Part shown: in pieces, positions 1-6,884 of the stretch
Layout of the letters: the number at the start of each line of letters is the position of its first letter
Numbering within the stretch: position 1 is the first letter of the stretch
NCBI GenBank assembly: GCA_038229595.1
Contig: JBBROH010000167.1
Coordinates: 1 to 9,029, forward strand
Reading direction: 5' to 3'
DNA: 9,029 nt
DNA from: JBBROH01 sp038229595
GTDB taxonomy: Bacteria > Chloroflexota > Chloroflexia > QHBQ01
Position numbers and translations under genes: made by a program
Notes under the pieces: model-generated
What the model saw: the letters and a program-made list of their open reading frames with translations, nothing else
Told to the model about the DNA's origin: nothing
Databases searched by the model: none

Positions 1-2
1 AC

Positions 3-371
3 CTGACCCACATCCGCGCCCGCGTCTCGCAGCGGCATGGGCAGCAGTCCCGCCGCTTGCACTCGTGGAGCTTTGCCCAACTGCGGGCGTTCCTTGAATA
101 CAAGGGTGAGGAATGCGGTCAGCGGGTGGTGGCGGTTGATCCGCGGCACACCAGCCAGACGTGCAACCGCTGTGGTTACACGGCCAAGAGCAACCGTAAG
201 TCGCAGGGTGTATTCATGTGTGGGCAGTGCGGTTATCAACTTAATGCCGACCTCAACGGGGCTAGAAACGTCCGCGATAAGTACGTGGTAAACCTTGCCA
301 GTCTCGGTACATCTTTGGCTGGCGGGTCGCTGTCAGACGGCCTATCGTCTCAGGTCTCGCAAGAGACTTAG
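3..371 (+). CDS. tnpB: TnpB, RNA-guided nuclease of an IS200/IS605-type element (C-terminal part only)
   Basis: The open frame enters from the left edge, so the start and the first two RuvC motifs lie outside the window. What remains is the typical TnpB C-terminus: a stretch reading VDPRHTSQTC, a four-cysteine zinc finger of two CxxC pairs (Cys codons at 162, 171, 219 and 228), then NADLNGARNV. The aspartate of that last motif (codon 249-251) matches the third RuvC catalytic residue. TnpB family members are RNA-guided DNA endonucleases that help retain the transposon, using an RNA made from the 3' end of their own gene and the element's right end. After the catalytic Asp about 38 residues follow before the TAG stop at 369-371. 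The visible part has no frameshift and both zinc pairs and the Asp are intact, so activity is possible, but integrity cannot be judged without the upstream part. No tnpA transposase is visible. An internal TTG at 57 is not the start, because the homologous frame continues upstream of it. Confidence 0.93.
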   Translation: MTHIRARVSQRHGQQSRRLHSWSFAQLRAFLEYKGEECGQRVVAVDPRHTSQTCNRCGYTAKSNRKSQGVFMCGQCGYQLNADLNGARNVRDKYVVNLASLGTSLAGGSLSDGLSSQVSQET

Positions 372-407
372 GGACAAGCCCCCGCATTTATGCGCGGGGT
401 TTCTGAC
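335..407 (+). ncRNA. Candidate 3' scaffold of a TnpB guide RNA (omega/re-RNA)
   Basis: Three hairpins stand in close series across the end of tnpB. Hairpin A pairs AGACG (335-339) with CGTCT (346-350). Hairpin B pairs AGGTCTC (352-358) with GAGACTT (363-369), a 7-bp stem with one G-U pair closed by a GCAA loop, which is a GNRA tetraloop. Hairpin C pairs CCCCCGCA (379-386) with TGCG-C-GGGG (391-399), with a TTTA loop and one bulged C. Known TnpB guide RNAs overlap the tnpB 3' end and finish at the element's right end, with the guide taken from flanking DNA. Position and structure fit that model. If so, the guide would be the roughly 16 nt after about 407. The 5' limit and the processing site cannot be seen. 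Confidence 0.5.
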
Positions 408-445
408 CATCTTGTCCCTTCATGCTCTGGTGGCTAAGAGTTGCA

Positions 446-533
446 GCGGATGCGCGGGTTGGTTGTCACCAGGTTCGTAGCCACTGGCTGGTTGCTAGCT
501 GCTCTGCTAATCTGTACCAGCCCCCGCATCCGC
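446..533. repeat. Large interrupted palindrome (18-bp arms)
   Basis: Positions 446-463 pair with 516-533. In RNA this gives 17 pairs out of 18, with one C-C mismatch (455/524) and one G-U (459/520), enclosing 52 nt. The left arm begins GCGGATGCG and the right arm ends GCATCCGC. A second, outer pair of short arms also exists (TTGCAG 441-446 and CTGCAA 549-554). The structure lies between the tnpB element's end and the promoter of the next gene, and no reading frame explains it. It could be a structured non-coding RNA, a remnant of a non-autonomous element, or a REP-like sequence. I do not recognise a known RNA family in it. Confidence 0.6.
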
Positions 534-574
534 CATCCGCAGTCGCTACTGCAAGCGCAAAGCGGGTTGCCGTA

Positions 575-603
575 TTGCGTGGTTGAACTTAATGTGCTAT
601 AAT
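575..603 (+). promoter_or_regulatory. Sigma-70-type promoter for the envelope cluster
   Basis: The -10 is a perfect TATAAT (598-603) preceded by TGC (595-597), an extended -10. A weak -35, TTGCGT (575-580), lies 17 nt upstream of it. Transcription would start near 610, giving a leader of about 70 nt to the ATG at 679. A second TTGAAC (583-588) is only 9 nt from the -10 and is too close to serve as its -35. Confidence 0.65.
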
Positions 604-678
604 CGTGCCAAAGCAGCAAGATTGCGGTTTCTTTCTCGCCTGCCTGCATGGGGCCATCATGCCAGATAGGAACGAGCC

Positions 679-3552
679 ATGAGTATTACCATCGGTGGTA
701 CGGCAGCACGCCTGCGGGTCGTCGCCAGCCAGTTTCAGGTAATCAGCGGGGTACGCCGCGCCAGCAGCGACTGTGTGAGCAGCGTGACAGCCGGGCCAGG
801 GGTCGCCCGCAAGGGTAGCCTCTACATCCTCAGCGAACCACGTGCCAACCTCGCCCTCGGCCTGGAGGCTTGCCAGCTTGTGCAGCAAGTGCTGGCCCAC
901 GAATATTACGCCGAATCCTCGCCCTCTGCAACCACCAGCCTGACCCGCGCCCTTGCCCGCGCCAATCTAGCCCTCTTGCAGCACAACCGCCAGGCCGAGA
1001 GCAGACAGCGGGCTAGCGTCGGCCTCTCCTGCGCGGTCGTGCGCGGCGATGAAGTGTATATCGCCCAGCTACCGCCCGCCCAGGTCTTCCTCATCCATCA
1101 GGGCAGCGTGCGCGCTCTCCCCACCCCGCGCAATTGGCCGGGAGCCAGCGACAACCCCTTCCCGCCCGCCAGCCTGGGCAGCACCACTGGCGAACCCGAT
1201 CCCGACCTGATCCGCAGCCCGCTGGAGTCGGGCGATGCGCTGATCCTCTGCTCGGCCAACCTAGCCAGCCTGCTCACCCCCGCCGAAGCCGACCGCCACC
1301 TGGCCGGGGCCGACCAGTACGCGATCATTGACTACCTGCACCACCTGACCGAGGAGCATAACCTGCTCGAAGGTTACGCCCTTGCCCTCTACGCCAGCAG
1401 CGACAGTCGCAGCCGCACTGCTTCTGGCAGCGTGCGCCTGCCCAGCCGCAACACGGGCGAACATCCAGTAGCCGAGAAGCGTGGCTTCGACCCCCGCGCC
1501 ATGCTCAGCAACCTGCGCGGGGGCAAGGTAGCACAGCCAGAGAGTGGCTACGCTTCCGCCCCAATCTCGCTACGCAGCAGCGGCCCTGCCCCCGACGTGA
1601 CCTTCGACCACACTAGCGGCCAGGATGTGCAGGTGGTGGAGGCCGCCGCCACTTTTGTCGCGCCGCCAGACCGCCAACCGCTGCTCGATAATCTACTCGC
1701 TCACCGCCGCGACATGGAGGAGAATGCCAGCTTCGCGCCAGCAGCGAGCGGCAGGCCACCGCTCCACCTGGTGCGCCGCGCCGACTACGAGGTGAACAAG
1801 CCGCGCCCCGACCGCGATGTAGATGAGGTGCAGTTCACCAACCCCGACTATGCAGCCGCGCCGCTGGCCGAGGAGGATGCCTTCTTTACCGCCCCCACCG
1901 CCGCGCCAGCCAGCAGCGGCAATGCTGCGCTCGACAGAGCAAAAGGGCTGGCAGGGCAACTAGGGGGCAAGCTGCGGCAGGCAGGTGGAGCAGGGCTAGC
2001 CGCAATCCAGAACCTCGCCCAGCGCAACCGCCAGCAAGCCGCCAGCGAACCAGGCGATGAAACGCCGCTTGAGCCAGCCGTTGACCCGCACAAGACTAGC
2101 GCGATCATCTTTGATGAGGAGGTGCTAGCTGCTCCTGCACCAGCAAGCGGCCTCGCTGCCCGCGCTGGCGCATTGAAGGCGCAGATTGGCGCACGCTTCA
2201 GCCGCCAGCCGGTTGAGGCAGCCAGCCAGCAGACTGGGGCGATCTACCGTCCTGCCAGCCGCACCAGTGCCAGCTACCAGCGGCCCGACTATGCGGCGGG
2301 GCAGCCACTCCACCTGCCGCGCATCCCAGTTTGGGTCTTGATCGGCACACTGCTGCTGATCGCTGCGTTGCTGTTCTTCTTCGTCAACCAAGGAGTGGCG
2401 GCCCAGAGGTCGCAGCAGATCAACGACTACCTGAAAAAGGCAAGCACTGCCCTCGCCAGTGCCAGCAGCGTCAGCGACCCACAGGCCCGCCGCGCTCACC
2501 TGAAGGCGGCCAGCGACAATATTGAGTATGCGGCCAAACTCGACCCAGCCAGCACCGAGGTGGGCAAGGCACGGGGGCAGGTGCAGAGCGAGATGGACAG
2601 GGCCAACCTCGTCGCCCGGTTCGCCAAGCTCGACCTGATCTTCGACCTGCACAGCCACGCCCTGAAGGACGGTTCTGCTGCCCCCGCCGCTACCGCCAGC
2701 TTCCTCAGCCAGATCGTGGTTGGCGGGGGCGATGTCTACCTGCTGGATCGCGGGGTCAGCACCCTCTACCGCTGTAAGGCCGATGGCACTGGCACTACCG
2801 TGATCCTCAACAAGGGTGATGGCCTGGTCAAGGGCAGCCTGCTCTACATCACCTGGCGCGTAGATCGGTTGGTTGCGCTGGACGATGGCTACAACCTCTA
2901 CGTCTATGACCCCAGCAGCGGCAGCAGCACGGCCACCGCCCTGGGTGCAAGCAACAACTTCAACCGCCCGCTCGACCTTGCCAGCTACGACGGCAACCTC
3001 TACATCCTCGGTGCGCGCAGCAACCAGATCGTCAAGTATGCAGGCGGCAACTACGGGGTCGCGCCCGCCGAGTGGTTCAGTGGCGACCCTGGGGCGATGG
3101 GCGGGGCCAGCAAGCTGGCGATCAACGGGGAAGTCTATGTGTTGACCAGCAATGGCAGCGTACTGCACCTCGTCAATCATCAACTGAAGGAACGCTCCGA
3201 CCTCAACGCCGGGCCAAACGCGGTTGAGCCGCCCGCCGCCGCGCCCCATGCCCTCTTTGCCAGCCCCGACAACAAGTTTCTCTACGCCGCCGACTCGAAG
3301 GGTGGCCCGACCAACACACAGGGCGGGCGCGTGTTCAAGCTAGACTTGAGCGGGAGGCTGATCGCCCAGTACATGACTGCTTTGAGCAGCGACGACCTCG
3401 CCAACCTCAACAGCATCTACGTCACGCCTGACGACAGCACCATCTACCTGCTGACCAGCGACCGCCTCTACAAGGGCAGCCTGCTGAACGATGCGCCGAC
3501 CACAGCCAGTGTCAACCCGCTGGCGACCGCGAAGCCAACCCGCGTACCCTGA
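679..3552 (+). CDS. Membrane protein with degenerate PP2C phosphatase domain and extracellular beta-propeller
   Basis: A 957-aa protein. Residues ~1-265 follow the PP2C/PPM phosphatase pattern: a GxxR..D-like start (Asp31), GSLYIL (46-51), GLSCAVVRGDEVYIA (115-129) and LESGDALILCS (182-192). The metal-binding motifs of the family are altered: the DG of the first is EP (53-54), GDSR is LPPAQ (131-135), and SDG is SAN (192-194). Catalysis is therefore unlikely, and a binding or sensing role is inferred. Residues ~265-545 are a low-complexity Ala/Pro/Ser-rich linker. One transmembrane helix lies at ~550-573. Residues ~575-650 are helical and TPR-like. Residues ~655-945 contain repeated short beta motifs such as DVYLLD, NLYVYD, NLYILG, EVYVLT and FLYAAD, as in a beta-propeller. 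The expected topology is an inside N-terminus and an outside propeller. The start is supported by AGGA at 668-671, 7 nt before ATG. It is the first gene of the cluster, 14 nt before the PKD gene. The domain assignment is by motif and has not been tested by a profile search. Confidence 0.8.
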   Translation: MSITIGGTAARLRVVASQFQVISGVRRASSDCVSSVTAGPGVARKGSLYILSEPRANLALGLEACQLVQQVLAHEYYAESSPSATTSLTRALARANLALLQHNRQAESRQRASVGLSCAVVRGDEVYIAQLPPAQVFLIHQGSVRALPTPRNWPGASDNPFPPASLGSTTGEPDPDLIRSPLESGDALILCSANLASLLTPAEADRHLAGADQYAIIDYLHHLTEEHNLLEGYALALYASSDSRSRTASGSVRLPSRNTGEHPVAEKRGFDPRAMLSNLRGGKVAQPESGYASAPISLRSSGPAPDVTFDHTSGQDVQVVEAAATFVAPPDRQPLLDNLLAHRRDMEENASFAPAASGRPPLHLVRRADYEVNKPRPDRDVDEVQFTNPDYAAAPLAEEDAFFTAPTAAPASSGNAALDRAKGLAGQLGGKLRQAGGAGLAAIQNLAQRNRQQAASEPGDETPLEPAVDPHKTSAIIFDEEVLAAPAPASGLAARAGALKAQIGARFSRQPVEAASQQTGAIYRPASRTSASYQRPDYAAGQPLHLPRIPVWVLIGTLLLIAALLFFFVNQGVAAQRSQQINDYLKKASTALASASSVSDPQARRAHLKAASDNIEYAAKLDPASTEVGKARGQVQSEMDRANLVARFAKLDLIFDLHSHALKDGSAAPAATASFLSQIVVGGGDVYLLDRGVSTLYRCKADGTGTTVILNKGDGLVKGSLLYITWRVDRLVALDDGYNLYVYDPSSGSSTATALGASNNFNRPLDLASYDGNLYILGARSNQIVKYAGGNYGVAPAEWFSGDPGAMGGASKLAINGEVYVLTSNGSVLHLVNHQLKERSDLNAGPNAVEPPAAAPHALFASPDNKFLYAADSKGGPTNTQGGRVFKLDLSGRLIAQYMTALSSDDLANLNSIYVTPDDSTIYLLTSDRLYKGSLLNDAPTTASVNPLATAKPTRVP

Positions 3553-3566
3553 GTGGAGACTGCCCG

Positions 3567-4946
3567 ATGAGACAACGACAGCGCACTACCTCCCTCGGCC
3601 TGCTGGCGATAGTAGTCGCCTGCTTGCTGCTGCCGCAGAGTTCGGGGGCGAGCGGTGGTGGCACCGACCTCAACCAGAGTGCCTCCAAATCCACAATCGC
3701 GCCGGGCGAGAAGGTGACGCTCGGCCTGGGCGAACGGCCCAGCCCCTGCCCCGTGCGCTGGGATTTCGGTGACGGCACGACGGGCGAAGGCTGGCCGGTG
3801 ACACACACCTACGCACGACCGGGCAATTACACGGTGCGGGCGGCATTCCTCTGCGACGTGCAGGCCACCCCGCTGCCAGCCCTGCCCGCCACGATCAAGG
3901 TGGTAGATAGCAAGGCGCAACCACCCCGCGCCGTGATCGCTACCTCGCTCACCAGCGTAGTCGCCTTCGAGCAGAGCGTGCGCTTTGATGCTTCGGCCAG
4001 CCGCGACAGCAAGGGTGGCCGCGCGATCAGCCGCTACCGCTGGGATTTTGGCGATGGCGGCAAGGCAGAGGGGGTGACGGCGGAACACGTCTACAAGAAG
4101 CTGGGCAGCTTTAAGGCGACCCTGATCATCAGCGACCGGGACACTAACACCGACGACAGCACCTCGGTGGCGATCAGCGTGGCCGCCCCCGCAGGCGGGA
4201 TGCCAACCGCTTCGCCCGCCCCAGCTACCTCTGTGCCACGCCCCACCGCCGCAGTGCGGCCAGCAGGGTTGGAGCGCGCCCCCTTCGCTCTCGGCCAACG
4301 GGGGATCGAGACGACTGGCCTGAACGCACCCCGACTGGATACCAGCTTCAGCCTGATCCACCTCGGCGTGTGGCCGAGCGGCGCGGCGATCCCTGCCCAT
4401 ACCTTCGTGCTGCTGCGCGACAACCCCCAACACGTGTTGCTGCGCGGGACGGTCAGCAGCAATAGCCCATGGCTGAAGGCTGACCCGTTCGCCTTTGACA
4501 CCACTGACGGCCTCAGCTTCAGCTTCAGCGTGCCAGACAGCAAGCTGCTGCTGCCCGGCCAGACCAACTGGGCGCAGGTGAGCATCAACATCAACGGTGC
4601 GCTCTACGAGGTGGCGGTGGCGGTCACTGTCGGCGGCCTCTCTGCTGCACAGGCGGCCACGGTGGACGCGATGAGCGAACAGGTAGCCACGATATTGCAG
4701 AGCAGCCAGAAGGCAGACCTGTTGGTGACCAACGACCGCTACGCCAACCCCGGCCAGTTTGTGCAGGGGCTGGCGGCGCATTACGTGCTGAACGCTGGCT
4801 ACAAGGGGCGGATGCCTGCCACGACCTGGGCCACCCGCAGCGCAGAACTGGTTGCCGCCAGCGACCTCGACCGCGATGGTTGGATCGGCTTTACCGCCTA
4901 CGACCGCAGCATCGGCGCACTGGGCGAGGGCTATATCGCCCGCTGA
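3567..4946 (+). CDS. Secreted protein with two PKD domains
   Basis: A 459-aa exported protein. Residues 1-~28 form a signal peptide: a basic start (MRQRQR), a hydrophobic core (LGLLAIVVACLLL) and a small-residue SSGAS region. Two PKD domains follow, each with the diagnostic WDFGDG motif (residues 65-70 and 159-164) and a later H-x-Y segment (THTYARPGNYTV; EHVYKKLGSF). PKD domains are Ig-like beta folds found in surface proteins and usually mediate protein or glycan binding. A Pro/Thr/Ala-rich linker (~208-235) leads to a C-terminal region of about 220 residues that I do not recognise. It ends with a DLDRDGWIG stretch (433-441) resembling a calcium-binding loop, but with Ala at the usual last ligand position. 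No cell-wall sorting signal or C-terminal anchor is seen. GGAG at 3555-3558 lies 8 nt before ATG, and the upstream gene stops 14 nt before it, so the two are probably cotranscribed and translationally linked. An exact role cannot be given. Confidence 0.85.
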   Translation: MRQRQRTTSLGLLAIVVACLLLPQSSGASGGGTDLNQSASKSTIAPGEKVTLGLGERPSPCPVRWDFGDGTTGEGWPVTHTYARPGNYTVRAAFLCDVQATPLPALPATIKVVDSKAQPPRAVIATSLTSVVAFEQSVRFDASASRDSKGGRAISRYRWDFGDGGKAEGVTAEHVYKKLGSFKATLIISDRDTNTDDSTSVAISVAAPAGGMPTASPAPATSVPRPTAAVRPAGLERAPFALGQRGIETTGLNAPRLDTSFSLIHLGVWPSGAAIPAHTFVLLRDNPQHVLLRGTVSSNSPWLKADPFAFDTTDGLSFSFSVPDSKLLLPGQTNWAQVSININGALYEVAVAVTVGGLSAAQAATVDAMSEQVATILQSSQKADLLVTNDRYANPGQFVQGLAAHYVLNAGYKGRMPATTWATRSAELVAASDLDRDGWIGFTAYDRSIGALGEGYIAR

Positions 4947-4972
4947 TGGGCTGTGGCCCTGTGGGGCAGATT

Positions 4973-4979
4973 GAGGTGG
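4973..4979 (+). promoter_or_regulatory. Ribosome binding site that fixes a TTG start
   Basis: GAGGTGG stands 4 nt before TTG at 4984. There is no in-frame ATG or GTG near the signal peptide, and the TTG gives a complete lipoprotein leader. This supports TTG as the true start of the downstream gene, though the spacing is short. Confidence 0.55.
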
Positions 4980-4983
4980 CTAC

Positions 4984-5406
4984 TTGCGGAAAACGCTTCT
5001 ACTGGTGGGTCTACTGCTGTTCTCCCTCTCCGTCGCGGCCTGCGACAGCGGCACCCCCGCCGACGAGCCGCCGACCGTCGTCAGCAAGTTTCTCCAGGCC
5101 CAGAAGGAGGAGCGGTACAACGACGCATACACCCTGATCAGCGAGGACTCGCGCTCGAAGCTGACGGCGGATGCGTTTAGCGGGCGGCTGAAGCAGGCGC
5201 GGGCGGCGGCGAAGGTCAAGGACATTGCTATCCTCAAAGTGAGCAGTAAGCCGATCATCGCGGGCAGCCGAGCTGCTGTCAGCTACAGCATCGAACTGAC
5301 GTTGGAGGATGGCAGCAAGACGGCGCAGAACGAAACCGCCGTTCTCCTACACCAGGCCAACAACTGGCTGATCGTCTGGCCGCCACCAGGCAGCACAGGG
5401 CAGTGA
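4984..5406 (+). CDS. Small lipoprotein with NTF2-like (MecA_N-like) domain
   Basis: A 140-aa protein started by TTG. Residues 1-19 are a lipoprotein signal (MRKTLLLVG, hydrophobic core) ending in VAAC, so Cys20 would be lipidated and the protein held on the outer face of the membrane. The mature part reads like an NTF2-like domain: a helical start (VVSKFLQAQKEERYNDAYTLIS) followed by beta strands with an alternating pattern, ending in NNWLIVWPP. This resembles the NTF2-like N-terminal domain of MecA-type penicillin-binding proteins and the DUF4878-type lipoproteins. That similarity comes from reading the sequence and is not proven. Such domains are usually non-catalytic binding modules. The gene lies 37 nt after the PKD gene with no promoter seen between, so it is probably the last gene of the same transcript. 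Convergent genes begin about 55 nt later. Its likely role is as an exported partner of the two upstream proteins, inferred only from proximity and shared export. Confidence 0.75.
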   Translation: MRKTLLLVGLLLFSLSVAACDSGTPADEPPTVVSKFLQAQKEERYNDAYTLISEDSRSKLTADAFSGRLKQARAAAKVKDIAILKVSSKPIIAGSRAAVSYSIELTLEDGSKTAQNETAVLLHQANNWLIVWPPPGSTGQ

Positions 5407-5437
5407 GAAAGAGGAGGCGCAAGCAGTTGCTTACGCC
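5405..5437 (-). terminator. Rho-independent terminator of the leftward operon (convergent intergenic region)
   Basis: A hairpin pairs GGCG-C-AAGC (5416-5424) with GCTT-A-CGCC (5429-5437) around an AGTT loop. In leftward RNA the middle position is a U-G pair, giving an unbroken 9-bp helix followed by a pyrimidine-rich UCCUCUUUCUC tail. In rightward RNA it is a C-A mismatch followed by CCAAAA, with no U tract. The structure therefore mainly serves the transporter gene, whose stop lies 23 nt upstream in that direction. It may still slow rightward transcripts. Confidence 0.65.
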
Positions 5438-5460
5438 CCAAAACCGCTGGTGTCCGTTGG

Positions 5461-6876
5461 CTACTTGGTAGAGAAGCCCTGATTGGCAGGGATGTTAACG
5501 TTGACATCACCGCTCTGGTTGGTGCTGACTGTCATGCTGGCTGGCTCGCTGTCAGGAGTAGTAGTGACCGTCACGCTCTGAGGTTCGGGGCTGTGGCTAA
5601 TGTTGACCGCTACCGCCTGTTTGATACGATCAACAGGGCTTTCCGCAACCAGATCGCTATCCAGCACTGCCTCATCCTCTTCAAAGCCTTCTACCCGCTG
5701 CCAGCCCTGCGGCGGCTGGGTAAACCAGTTGCTATCCTTGATGAACGAGGTGAAAAGCTGCGAGAACATCACGTTCAGCACGCCCGCAATCGGCACGCCG
5801 AACAGCGCACCCCAGACCCCGCCCACCTTGCTGCCGACCAGCAGGGCGAGGAAGAAGACGAGCGGGTGGATGCCCAGCGACTTGCTCATGATGCGCGGGC
5901 TGACTACGTTGACGATCACCGCCTGGATTACAGCAACGATGATCAGCACGATCCACCAATTGCCCGCGTTGGGGCTGAGGAGGGTGATCAGCACTGGTGG
6001 CAGGTAGGCCGCGACGTAGCCGACCAGCGGCACCAGCATGAAGATCGCGCTGATGATCGCCGCCAGCAAGCCGAAAGGCAGGCCAAACAGGACACTGACC
6101 GCCAGCACTGCTACGCCGTAGATAATACCAAGCAGGGTCTGGCCGCGCAGGAAGCCGCTGAAGCTGACCTCGATACTGCTGGTCAGCAGGCGCGTCTGTT
6201 CACGGAAGCGCACCGGCACGATGTTGAGCAGGCTGCCACCGATGCGGTCGCCGTCGCTAATGAAGATAAAAGCGAGGATGAGCAGGATGATCACATTGGC
6301 AAATACGCCCCCCAACCCGGCAAGGAAGCCAAGCGTACCTTGCCCTACCGTCACTGCTGAACTAGTCAGCCCACTAGTAAACTGGTTGAAGCTGTCAGGA
6401 CTGATGCCAGCATTCTTTAGCTGATCCCCACCCCACTTCTGCCAGCCAGCCAGGTCAGCCTGGAAGCTGGAGCTAGGGTCTGTCAGATACTTGACTGTGC
6501 CGGAGACTTGACTAATCAGTGTTGGGATGATCAGCAAGCCCAGCAGGATGATGCCGACGATCAAGGTGAGGAAGGCGAGATTAGCAGCCATGCCGTGACT
6601 GATCGTGTTCCGTGCGCTGAAAAGGTGCGTTCCCTCCAGGCGGCGAGCAACGGGTCGGAGCAGGGCGGCGATCAGCCAGGCCAGGAAGAACAGGATCAAC
6701 GTATCGGCGAAGGTGCCGAGGAAGCCGCCGAGGAAGGTCCAGGTGACGCTCAAGACGTAGAAGGCAGCGATCAAGAAAAGGAGGAAGATCAGGCCACGCA
6801 GCCAGCGGCTATCGAGCAGATCGTTGACGACCCGCGCTCTGGGGCGGGTGGTAGAGCCGGGACTACGGGTGGTCAT
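5461..6876 (-). CDS. AI-2E family (PerM/TqsA-like) membrane transporter
   Basis: A 471-aa multi-pass membrane protein. Hydrophobic segments lie at about 28-50, 52-75, 98-123, 180-207, 244-275, 277-300, 306-328 and 338-376. The family marks are visible: VPLVGYVAAYLPP (282-294), NVVSPRIMSKSLGIHP (323-338) and FGVPIAG (359-365). Family members include E. coli TqsA, linked to export of autoinducer-2, and others reported as ion antiporters, so the substrate cannot be told from sequence. After the last helix come about 90 soluble residues: an acidic, Trp-containing part, then a Ser/Thr/Val-rich tail (TVTTTPDSEP; DVNVNIP), longer than usual for the family as I know it. The start is set at ATG 6876 because GGGAG (6885-6889) is 8 nt upstream; a longer frame to 6954 overlaps the preceding gene and adds an unrelated N-terminus. 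It is the second gene of an operon, 14 nt after the CvpA gene. Confidence 0.9.
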   Translation of the reverse strand: MTTRSPGSTTRPRARVVNDLLDSRWLRGLIFLLFLIAAFYVLSVTWTFLGGFLGTFADTLILFFLAWLIAALLRPVARRLEGTHLFSARNTISHGMAANLAFLTLIVGIILLGLLIIPTLISQVSGTVKYLTDPSSSFQADLAGWQKWGGDQLKNAGISPDSFNQFTSGLTSSAVTVGQGTLGFLAGLGGVFANVIILLILAFIFISDGDRIGGSLLNIVPVRFREQTRLLTSSIEVSFSGFLRGQTLLGIIYGVAVLAVSVLFGLPFGLLAAIISAIFMLVPLVGYVAAYLPPVLITLLSPNAGNWWIVLIIVAVIQAVIVNVVSPRIMSKSLGIHPLVFFLALLVGSKVGGVWGALFGVPIAGVLNVMFSQLFTSFIKDSNWFTQPPQGWQRVEGFEEDEAVLDSDLVAESPVDRIKQAVAVNISHSPEPQSVTVTTTPDSEPASMTVSTNQSGDVNVNIPANQGFSTK

Positions 6877-6884
6877 CGCTGATG

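Larger units (their letters stand above)
1..407 (+). mobile_element. IS200/IS605-family element, right-hand portion
   Basis: This is the tnpB 3' end plus a right-end-like segment. Elements of this family have no terminal inverted repeats and carry a subterminal hairpin at the right end. Here an imperfect hairpin (379-399) sits just after the tnpB stop and is followed by TTTCTGAC. The right boundary at about 407 is inferred from the hairpin position and from memory of similar ends, and is not defined by a visible duplication. An 8-nt outer arm reaching 418 could mean the element extends slightly further. The left end is outside the window. Confidence 0.6.

Noticed and set aside
37..291. An 84-codon frame overlapping tnpB
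   Set aside because: It is out of frame with the zinc-finger and RuvC motifs and has no features of its own.
446..533. tRNA or Rho-independent terminator reading of the palindrome
   Set aside because: No T-loop consensus, anticodon arm or U tract is present. The 52-nt interior is too large for a typical terminator loop.
583..603. TTGAAC/TATAAT (583-603) and TTGACG/TATAAT (8220-8238) as promoter pairs
   Set aside because: Spacers of 9 and 7 nt are far too short for sigma-70. Weaker -35 elements at 17 and 18 nt were preferred.
2125..3249. A 374-codon minus-strand open frame inside the propeller gene
   Set aside because: There is no ribosome site, no recognisable motif, and it lies entirely opposite a well-supported gene.
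3468..4781. A 437-codon open frame on the minus strand across the PKD gene
   Set aside because: It is antisense to a gene with a clear signal peptide and two PKD motifs. Its translation is rich in Arg, His, Ala and Gly without any domain, which is typical of antisense frames in GC-rich DNA.
5593..6360. A 255-codon plus-strand frame opposite the transporter gene
   Set aside because: The Asp/Gln/His/Arg-rich composition is what results from reading antisense to hydrophobic codons. The minus-strand frame shows the AI-2E signatures.
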